Assembly (NCBI GenBank): GCA_937920485.1
Contig: CALETL010000124.1
Coordinates: 1 to 5,973, forward strand
Reading direction: 5' to 3'
Source of the DNA: an uncultured Phycisphaerae bacterium
GTDB lineage: Bacteria; Planctomycetota; Phycisphaerae; Sedimentisphaerales; Anaerohalosphaeraceae
DNA length: 5,973 nucleotides
Below, piece after piece: positions 1-5,410 of the stretch. The first letter of the stretch is position 1. Each line of letters starts with the position of its first letter. The notes beneath the pieces are model-generated. The model worked only from the letters and a program-made list of their open reading frames with translations. It was not told the DNA's origin and searched no databases. Position numbers and translations under genes: made by a program.

Positions 1-2
1 TA

Positions 3-347
3 AACTCAAATCGTCGACGCAAGGGGAAGACACCCATATTATTATATACATCCAAAGACGATATCAAATGGACAAACGAAAAAGCATTGAAAATGGCCGA
101 AAAAACTGCTCAGGACTACGAATCTTTCATTAAAGAAACACAATCTGATATTTGTAATACACATTATGAACTTTCTAAAGAAATTGTCACATTCATTAAT
201 AATCAAACAGTAACATCCGAAGAAATATACAATTTGTGTAAGCGTATTCGAGAAGCTCCTGCAATTAAGGGGGTTATTGGTGATCTACATTCATTACACG
301 ATTGGTTGATTGAAAAAGCGGACAACTTAAAAGATGATGGCGGTTAA
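3..347 (+). CDS. Hypothetical protein, 3' part of an AT-rich gene (5' end off the left edge)
   Basis: I do not recognise this protein. The frame is open from position 3 to the TAA at 345-347, giving 114 visible residues. The first possible starts inside the window are a TTG at 87 and an ATG at 93. Neither has a convincing ribosome binding site, and the codons before them read as plausible protein (a basic NRRRKGK stretch, then TPILLYTSKDDIKW), so the true start is probably left of the window. The product is charged, Lys/Glu-rich and looks mostly helical. It has two cysteines (visible residues 51 and 79), no membrane segment and a C-terminal KDDGG. Positions 121-300 are about 31% G+C by hand count, far below the operon to the right, which suggests an acquired or fast-evolving gene. 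It converges on recO, and the two stop codons touch (TAA then TTA). That it is coding is likely; its function is unknown. Confidence 0.6.
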   Translation, partial: NSNRRRKGKTPILLYTSKDDIKWTNEKALKMAEKTAQDYESFIKETQSDICNTHYELSKEIVTFINNQTVTSEEIYNLCKRIREAPAIKGVIGDLHSLHDWLIEKADNLKDDGG

Positions 348-1097
348 TTACTTTTTGAAATATTTCGCCATTCGGGGTGGTTTGTGGAGCAGTTCGGTGA
401 AGTGGTAGATCAGCAACTGTTCGATTTGTTTTAATTGTTTCATGTCAGTTTTGGGCAGTTTGGCGGGGCTGTTCAGGATATCAATCAAGGTCGAATCAAT
501 CGCGCGTTTTTCGGGAAACGCCATCTCGCATCCCGAACACAGCAGCCCATTCTCCCGACTCGAAAAATATGTAGGGTGGGCTGTGCCCACGCTGTTTTGG
601 TTAATGGGTGATGAGCAATTCACACACGCATCCAGCATTAATCCAACACCTGTTTCTTCCAACAGTCGAATCTGATACAAAATCAACCATGCCAGAATTT
701 GTGAATCCTCCTTTGTCTCCTGCACCATTTCTAAAAATTTGATTAGCTTATCGAATAAGGGCGGGTGCGGGTCGTGATCTTCGAGGAATTTTTCGGTCAA
801 TTCCGCCGCGAACAGGGCGGCATTTAATGCTCCAAGATTTTGACTTAACATGCGAAACCGCGGCTGCTGACCGAACTCGGTCAAAATCGCCAATTGCCCG
901 CCGGAATCCTTGACCGTAAACACAACATCCCCGAATGAAAACAACTCGATGGGCCCATCGAAAGAAGACTTCGCTCGCCGTGAGCCCTTGGCCATCGCAC
1001 CGACCTTGCCGCTGTCTCGTGTAAACAGCGTCACAACCTGTGAGGTTTCTGAGTAATTAACCGCACGCAGACAGATGACTGTGTCTTTAATCTGCAT
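348..1097 (-). CDS. recO: DNA repair protein RecO
   Basis: RecO is a cytoplasmic mediator of the RecFOR gap-repair pathway: it binds single-stranded DNA and RecR, displaces SSB and helps load RecA. The 249-residue product has the usual family length (about 240-255). The N-terminal OB-fold (about 1-80) opens with a typical IKDTVICLRAVNYSETSQVV and continues with VTLFTRDSGKVGAMAKGSRR. A helical C-terminal domain (about 85-245) follows, carrying a zinc-type cysteine set: C158-x2-C161 and C187-x2-C190. The ATG at 1095-1097 lies inside the end of the upstream CBS/CorC gene (11-nt overlap) and lacks a good Shine-Dalgarno sequence, so translation is probably coupled. Oddity: the loop between the cysteine pairs has about 25 residues, longer than I expect for the family, and includes a VGTAHPT stretch encoded by a REP-like palindrome (571-592). 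The frame stays intact, so the gene is probably functional. It is the last gene of the run. Confidence 0.93.
   Translation of the reverse strand: MQIKDTVICLRAVNYSETSQVVTLFTRDSGKVGAMAKGSRRAKSSFDGPIELFSFGDVVFTVKDSGGQLAILTEFGQQPRFRMLSQNLGALNAALFAAELTEKFLEDHDPHPPLFDKLIKFLEMVQETKEDSQILAWLILYQIRLLEETGVGLMLDACVNCSSPINQNSVGTAHPTYFSSRENGLLCSGCEMAFPEKRAIDSTLIDILNSPAKLPKTDMKQLKQIEQLLIYHFTELLHKPPRMAKYFKK
571..592. repeat. REP-like GTGGGC/GCCCAC palindrome inside recO
   Basis: The plus strand reads GTAGGGTGGGC then TGT then GCCCAC then GC. A perfect 6-bp stem (576-581 with 585-590) encloses a 3-nt loop and is preceded by GTAGG. This head-plus-short-hairpin layout resembles the REP/RAYT-type repeats that occur in many copies in some bacterial genomes, and from memory the GTAGGGTGGGC...GCCCAC core is common in Planctomycetota and other phyla. 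On the recO strand it is read in frame as V170-G-T-A-H-P-T176. Only one copy is in the window and no REP-associated transposase is present, so family membership rests on sequence resemblance alone. Confidence 0.55.
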
Positions 1098-2352
1098 CGT
1101 CGTCTTGGGGATTCTTTTTGATTGTCAGTTTCTTAACCACCCTTGGCCCCGCGGCGGTTACCGCAATCGTCAGATTTTCGTAATCAAACGTCTCGCCGAC
1201 CTTTGGGATATAACCCAGATGTGAAAAAACAAACCCGCCGATGGTGTCATAATCTTCATCCTCGGGCAGTTTGATATCGAGATCGTCATTGGCCTCATCG
1301 ATATACATCCGTGCATCGACCTCAAACGTCAATTCATCGATTTTCCTGAAGGATTCGGCGGGCGTCTTCTCATATTCATCCGTGATCTCACCGACGACTT
1401 CTTCCAGAATATCCTCGATCGTTACAATCCCCGCCGTCCCGCCGTACTCATCCAGCACCACCGCAATATGCAGTTTCTGATTCTGAAATTCGTGCAGCAA
1501 ATCCCGCAGCGGCTTTGTCTCCGGCACAAAATAGGCCGGGCGCATCTTTTTCTTCAGGTTAAACGTTGCCGGATCCTTGCCGATCTCGGTCAGCAGATCC
1601 TTGGCGTAGACCAATCCTACAATGTGATCAACAGTTTCCTCATAAACGGGTATCCGTGAATGTCCCTTGTCCCGGATTGTCTCTAAGATCGCATTCAGGT
1701 CGTCACCGGCGTCAATCGCGATCAGATCCGTCCGCGGCGTCATGATTTCCTCAGCGGCCGTCTCATCCAGTTCCAGCACGTTCTCGATCATCTCCATTTC
1801 TTCTTCATCCACAACGCCTTCGATCCGCCCCTGCTCGACCATGTTGAGAATTTCTTCCTGTCGTTCTTCCTGAACCTGTTCCGGATCGGCATCCTGAACA
1901 CCCGCCAGACGGCGCACAAATCGATCATGCAGATCAAATACGGCCAGCAGGGGCTTAAATACGAACATCACACCCTGTAATAATGGGTACGTCCGCGGCA
2001 AAATATATTCACCGGCATGCTTAGCCCAGGCGTGCGGTATAATCAGTGTAAAGACTTCCAGGATGATGAACCCTACAATTAATGCAATCGCATAACGATG
2101 CTCCGCAAGCAGCAAAGCAAGAATAAATATAATCGCCGCGTTGCAGAAGACACGAAACGAACCGCAGGTGATCGCCAGTTTTTCCGCATTGGCAATCAGC
2201 CCCTCTATGCGGTTTTCACGCCCAGCGGCTTTAAAAGCCTCTTGCAGTTTGACCCGCGAGAACGAGCGCAGCGAAAGTGAATTAACCGTGAAAAAAAGTG
2301 ATGTCGGTGTCAGAATACAAAGCAACAAAATCGACCAGCCAACCGCGTCCAC
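1087..2352 (-). CDS. DUF21 (CNNM)/CBS-pair/CorC-HlyC membrane protein, TlyC/CorC family
   Basis: A member of the hemolysin-C/CorC/CNNM family, inner-membrane proteins linked to Mg2+ or other ion efflux. Of the 421 residues, about 1-150 form a DUF21-type domain with hydrophobic segments near 5-25, 68-85, 87-108 and 122-140. An acidic helical linker follows (157-200), then CBS1 (about 204-255, EEIMTPRTDLIAI ... HSRIPVYEE ... IVGLVYAKDLL), CBS2 (about 268-325, with DEYGGTAGIVTIEDILEE) and the CorC/HlyC C-terminal domain (about 335-411). It ends in an acidic DDDAD tail. The start is GTG at 2352, chosen because AGGAGA lies 6 nt upstream. The CBS pair is canonical, but the DUF21 motifs SxSE, GNN and GEILPK are poorly kept, so transport activity is uncertain. 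It lies 10 nt after ybeY and overlaps recO by 11 nt. In E. coli a CorC-like gene (ybeX) likewise follows ybeY. A TlyC rRNA methylase is a different family that shares the name. Confidence 0.88.
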   Translation of the reverse strand: MDAVGWSILLLCILTPTSLFFTVNSLSLRSFSRVKLQEAFKAAGRENRIEGLIANAEKLAITCGSFRVFCNAAIIFILALLLAEHRYAIALIVGFIILEVFTLIIPHAWAKHAGEYILPRTYPLLQGVMFVFKPLLAVFDLHDRFVRRLAGVQDADPEQVQEERQEEILNMVEQGRIEGVVDEEEMEMIENVLELDETAAEEIMTPRTDLIAIDAGDDLNAILETIRDKGHSRIPVYEETVDHIVGLVYAKDLLTEIGKDPATFNLKKKMRPAYFVPETKPLRDLLHEFQNQKLHIAVVLDEYGGTAGIVTIEDILEEVVGEITDEYEKTPAESFRKIDELTFEVDARMYIDEANDDLDIKLPEDEDYDTIGGFVFSHLGYIPKVGETFDYENLTIAVTAAGPRVVKKLTIKKNPQDDDAD

Positions 2353-2358
2353 AAAAAA

Positions 2359-2364
2359 TCTCCT
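2359..2364 (-). promoter_or_regulatory. Shine-Dalgarno site fixing the GTG start of the CBS/CorC gene
   Basis: On the minus strand AGGAGA ends 6 nt before the GTG at 2352-2350. It overlaps the TAG stop of ybeY (2365-2363), so ribosomes ending ybeY sit on the next initiation site. This is the strongest ribosome binding site in the run. Confidence 0.75.
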
Positions 2365-2836
2365 AAATCAGTTCATCTTTATAATAAATTATACCAAAAC
2401 CCTGTTTTTGTAAAAGGGAGTCTTCGGTTTCATGCATTTTTTTTGCCTGCTGCGGATCCGTATCGTCAAAACCCAGATTATGCAGCATCCCGTGTGTGAT
2501 ATACAGAGCCAGTTCCGCTTCGGCGCCGTGTCCGCGTTTAGCGGCCTGCCGGGCGGCCATTTCGGCATTGACGACCAATTGAAACGTCCGTCCCGATTCC
2601 AGGTCATCGCTCAAGTCAAAGCTGATCACATCGGTGGTATTGTCTTTATCCAAAAACTCACGATGCACCTCGATCATGCCTGCGTCATCAACAATACTGA
2701 CCTCGATAGCCGCATTGTCAACATTGAATGTTTTACAGATCTCCCGCACCAGTTCTTCAAATCGTAACAAATCCGCGTTCAGGTTCGAGACGTTAGAGTC
2801 AAATTGAATGTGTAAATGACTGTTTGCTGAATCCAT
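2363..2836 (-). CDS. ybeY: Endoribonuclease YbeY (rRNA maturation factor)
   Basis: YbeY is a metal-dependent single-strand endoribonuclease needed for 16S rRNA 3' maturation and late 70S ribosome quality control. The product has 157 residues, against 155 in E. coli. The family features are visible: EVHREF (54-61, with the conserved Arg), NTTDVISFD (66-74, matching NxTDVLSF) and the metal motif HGMLHNLGFDD (115-125). In that motif H115 and H119 are kept, but the third ligand position, His in E. coli, is Asp125. I recall Asp at this position in Bacteroidetes homologues, so activity is likely retained. The chosen start is the ATG at 2836, one base after the TAA of the upstream HD gene (TAATATG), which gives the family length. 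The open frame extends upstream to 2962, but that part lies over the HD-gene tail. The Shine-Dalgarno sequence is weak, so coupling is likely. Its place after phoH and the HD gene is a conserved arrangement. Confidence 0.92.
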   Translation of the reverse strand: MDSANSHLHIQFDSNVSNLNADLLRFEELVREICKTFNVDNAAIEVSIVDDAGMIEVHREFLDKDNTTDVISFDLSDDLESGRTFQLVVNAEMAARQAAKRGHGAEAELALYITHGMLHNLGFDDTDPQQAKKMHETEDSLLQKQGFGIIYYKDELI

Positions 2837-2837
2837 A

Positions 2838-4448
2838 TTATAGGGCCGGTTCTTCATTGGCTTGTTCTTGCTTGACCTCTGTCTGCTTGCCGGGGGCACC
2901 ATTACCATTGTTAGCACCATTGCCGTTTGCTTTGGGCTTTTCGGCGCTTTCCGGATAGGCAATTCTGCCGTGATGATGCGCCGCCAGAGACTTTGACAAG
3001 CTTGCTTCGATTCGGCTAAGTTCCCGCAGCGTCAAATCGCATTCGTCAAATTGTCCATCCTGCAAACGCTTCATCACAAGCCCATGCACCAGTGTCTCCA
3101 CTTTAGCGGGTGTGTGGTCGGCCAACGAACGACAGGCGCTTTCCGCTGCGTCACCGAGCATCACAATAGCCGCTTCTTTCGATCTTGGCTTTGGGCCGGG
3201 ATAGCGAAATTCCGAATCGGAAACCGGGCTTTGCTTGTCATCCTTTTTTTTCTTTGCTTCGTGGTAAAAATACTCCATGAGTGTAGTGCCGTGATGTGTT
3301 TCAATGAATTGCCGCAGCACCGCGGGCAGGCCGAATTCCTTGGCGATCTCAATCCCGTCTTTGACATGACCTGCGATGATTAACTGGCTCATTGCAGGCG
3401 AAAGCTGTTCATGCCGACTGGCCGAACCCATCTGGTTTTCCACAAAATAGGCCGGTTTATGAATTTTTCCAATGTCGTGGTAGTAAGCCCCGACGCGGCA
3501 CAAAAGCCCATTTGCCCCGATCGATTCAGCCGCGGCTTCGGAAATAGAACCGATCAGCAGGCTATGGCTGAACGTTCCCGGTGCATCCATCGCTAGTTTT
3601 CGCAGCAGCGGCTGGTTGGCATCGCTGTAGTCCATCAGCGTCATGCTCGTGGCGATCCCGAAGGCCTGCTCGATAATTGGCAGAAACGCCTGAATAAAGA
3701 TTCCTACTACAAACGTTGCCCCCGCGGCAGTACCTGCATAACGAAAAAATTCCTTCGCCGTATCATCTTGAATGATCCCCAAAGCGGCTGCGGTCAAAAA
3801 GACGGTAATCGCTGCCAGCAGTGAAACTTCGATCAGTTTTTTTCGTGTTCGTATCTCGCGTAAGCTGAAACAACAGCTTAGCGCGCCCGCCGCCATCACC
3901 AGCAGTAACTGCACCGAAGCGATCTGGTCCACCGCAAAGGCGGCCAGCATCGTATAAAACATGACCATGCCGATAGCCAATCGCTGATCGTATGAAATCG
4001 TCAAAACGATTGCACATGTGACTGCTGCACCGACCGCCAGCGGTTTCCAGTTGTCGTCAAAAGAAAAAACGCGCGTGATCGCCAGCAGTATCCAGAACAG
4101 CACAGCTAAAGCAATAACACGTGTGGTTTTGTGCAGGATGCGAGGTTGATAATGCAAGACATAAAGTGACATTCCCATGCTGATCGCTGAGACAATGACC
4201 AGTAAAGAGACCAGCTGCGGCCAGGCCTTTACCGCCCGCAGCCCTTTCTGATAAATTGCGTCCGGCTGCATCTCCAACCCTAACACAAAGGTCGTTGCAA
4301 GAATAAAAACCACAAGGACCAGTGCCGCTTTCGGATACGGACTGTTGATAGTATCCTTTTGTTTGTTTAATCGCTCAGCGGCTCTGTTATCGCGAACCTG
4401 CTGGCGGCGGGGATTAATTTTTTTCTTTTTTCTTAGAAACATTATCAA
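2838..4448 (-). CDS. 7TM-HD membrane phosphodiesterase, PgpH family (probable c-di-AMP hydrolase), without the extracellular domain
   Basis: PgpH-type proteins hydrolyse cyclic di-AMP with a cytoplasmic HD domain. The 536 residues show a basic N-terminus (RKKKKINPRRQQ), TM1 (about 41-57), a short outer segment of about 20 residues, then seven hydrophobic segments (about 79-98, 107-126, 136-151, 157-173, 179-194, 205-225 and 238-258). The HD domain (about 285-460) carries H295, H324-D325 (YYHDIGK), H346, H361 (AGHVKDG), H385-H386 (THHGT) and D433 (GDAAESACRSL), so the metal-site set looks complete. Characterised PgpH proteins exceed 700 residues because a large 7TMR-HDED sensor domain sits between TM1 and TM2; it is absent here. 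The tail (about 500-536) is Asn/Gly-rich low complexity. Start is ambiguous: TTG at 4448 (AGAGG 10 nt upstream, 4-nt overlap with phoH) or ATG at 4442 (2 nt after the phoH stop). Family placement is firm; the c-di-AMP substrate is inferred. Confidence 0.9.
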   Translation of the reverse strand: MIMFLRKKKKINPRRQQVRDNRAAERLNKQKDTINSPYPKAALVLVVFILATTFVLGLEMQPDAIYQKGLRAVKAWPQLVSLLVIVSAISMGMSLYVLHYQPRILHKTTRVIALAVLFWILLAITRVFSFDDNWKPLAVGAAVTCAIVLTISYDQRLAIGMVMFYTMLAAFAVDQIASVQLLLVMAAGALSCCFSLREIRTRKKLIEVSLLAAITVFLTAAALGIIQDDTAKEFFRYAGTAAGATFVVGIFIQAFLPIIEQAFGIATSMTLMDYSDANQPLLRKLAMDAPGTFSHSLLIGSISEAAAESIGANGLLCRVGAYYHDIGKIHKPAYFVENQMGSASRHEQLSPAMSQLIIAGHVKDGIEIAKEFGLPAVLRQFIETHHGTTLMEYFYHEAKKKKDDKQSPVSDSEFRYPGPKPRSKEAAIVMLGDAAESACRSLADHTPAKVETLVHGLVMKRLQDGQFDECDLTLRELSRIEASLSKSLAAHHHGRIAYPESAEKPKANGNGANNGNGAPGKQTEVKQEQANEEPAL

Positions 4449-5398
4449 GTCTGATTTGCCTCTTTTTGTTTTTTGTCGTCGTATGCCTGCACAATCCGAT
4501 GGACCAGATTGTGCCGGACAATATCACACTTATCCAGCTCTACGAATCCAATGCCGGGAATCTTTTTCAACGTGCCGAATGCCTCAACAAGACCGCTTTT
4601 CTCGCCGGGCCCCAGGTCCGTCTGAGTGATATCGCCGGTGACGATCATTTTTGAACCGCGCCCTAAACGTGTCAAAAACATCAGCATCTGGGAACGTGAG
4701 GTATTTTGTGCTTCGTCACAGATCACAGCCGCCTCATTGAGCGTCCGTCCCCGCATGAACGCCAGCGGGATCACCTCAATGATATCCATCTCCATGAATT
4801 TGTGCATCTGTCCGAAATCCATCATGTCTTCCAGCCCGTCAAACAGCGGTCGCAGGTATGGATTGACTTTCGCCTGCAGGTCGCCCGGTAAAAATCCCAA
4901 ACGTTCGCCGGCCTCAACAGCAGGGCGGGCCAGAACAATCTTGCGGATTTGCTTTCGTTTCAGCATGGATACCGCGACCGCTACGGCCAAATATGTTTTA
5001 CCCGTTCCCGCCGGACCGATACAAAACGTCAGATCATTTTTGTTCATGGTTTGAAGATAGTTCAACTGTCCCTTGGTGAACGGTTCAATGATGCCTTTGT
5101 GGGCATAAACTTCAATGACGTCGGAGTTGTCCTTATCAATATGGTGTCTTACCTGTGAAAGAAGTTCGTCCACGTCCGAATCATCCAGACGTCCTCGCTG
5201 AACCAGCCGCCGCTGCATCCGGTTGATCATATCGGCCGCCGTTCGTACCGCCACCGGTTCGCCGGAGATCAACACGGTTCCGTTTCGTGCGCTGACCTTC
5301 ACTCCCAGTGTGTTCCGCAGTTGACGCAGATGTGAATCAGACGGGCCAAAAAGCTCGGTCCGCTGTGCGTCGGATTCCAGTTGTATCTTAACTTCCAA
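4445..5398 (-). CDS. phoH: PhoH-like ATPase (PhoL/YbeZ type)
   Basis: A cytoplasmic P-loop NTPase of the PhoH family, related to the helicase-type ATPases and tied to RNA metabolism with YbeY. The 317 residues match B. subtilis PhoH (about 319). The N-terminal region (about 1-65, with LRQLRNTLGVKVSARNGTVL) resembles the KH-like fold seen in this family. The ATPase domain (about 105-310) has Walker A GPAGTGKT (128-135), the family block LARPAVEAGERLGFLPGDL (156-174), FMRGRTL (214-220), Walker B VICDEAQN (225-232), VTGDITQTDL (253-262) and the final DIVRHNLVHRIVQAY (292-306). The start is TTG at 5398, supported by AAAGGA 5 nt upstream and by the family N-terminus. It begins 12 nt after cdsA and ends at a TGA overlapping the possible TTG start of the HD gene. 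Nothing looks damaged. Confidence 0.95.
   Translation of the reverse strand: MEVKIQLESDAQRTELFGPSDSHLRQLRNTLGVKVSARNGTVLISGEPVAVRTAADMINRMQRRLVQRGRLDDSDVDELLSQVRHHIDKDNSDVIEVYAHKGIIEPFTKGQLNYLQTMNKNDLTFCIGPAGTGKTYLAVAVAVSMLKRKQIRKIVLARPAVEAGERLGFLPGDLQAKVNPYLRPLFDGLEDMMDFGQMHKFMEMDIIEVIPLAFMRGRTLNEAAVICDEAQNTSRSQMLMFLTRLGRGSKMIVTGDITQTDLGPGEKSGLVEAFGTLKKIPGIGFVELDKCDIVRHNLVHRIVQAYDDKKQKEANQT
4459..4463 (-). promoter_or_regulatory. Candidate Shine-Dalgarno site of the 7TM-HD gene
   Basis: AGAGG on the minus strand, inside the 3' end of phoH, lies 10 nt before the TTG at 4448 and 16 nt before the ATG at 4442. The spacing favours TTG, while codon preference favours ATG. The two starts differ by only two residues. 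Confidence 0.45.
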
Positions 5399-5403
5399 AC
5401 GGT

Positions 5404-5409
5404 TCCTTT
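5404..5409 (-). promoter_or_regulatory. Shine-Dalgarno site fixing the TTG start of phoH
   Basis: AAAGGA on the minus strand fills the 12-nt gap between the cdsA stop (TGA, 5413-5411) and the TTG at 5398-5396, with 5 nt between site and start codon. It is the main reason for accepting the TTG start, as no in-frame ATG occurs before family homology begins. Confidence 0.7.
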
Positions 5410-5410
5410 A

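Noticed and set aside
36..50. TATTAT/TATATA stretch as a promoter -10 box
   Set aside because: No matching -35 element at the right spacing, and the stretch lies inside the open frame of the left gene, which probably starts further upstream.
442..675. 77-residue plus-strand open frame containing VGWAVPT
   Set aside because: It is antisense to recO; the VGWAVPT stretch is only the other reading of the palindrome at 571-592.
2432..2767. 111-residue plus-strand open frame
   Set aside because: It is antisense to ybeY with no ribosome binding site or recognisable family.
2837..2962. N-terminal extension of ybeY by 42 residues
   Set aside because: The stretch is open but overlaps the low-complexity tail of the HD gene, resembles no YbeY N-terminus and would make the protein far longer than the family. 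The ATG at 2836 gives 157 residues.
4626..5054. 142-residue plus-strand open frame
   Set aside because: It is antisense to the phoH ATPase domain; its Ser/Arg-rich composition is typical of a shadow of conserved coding sequence.
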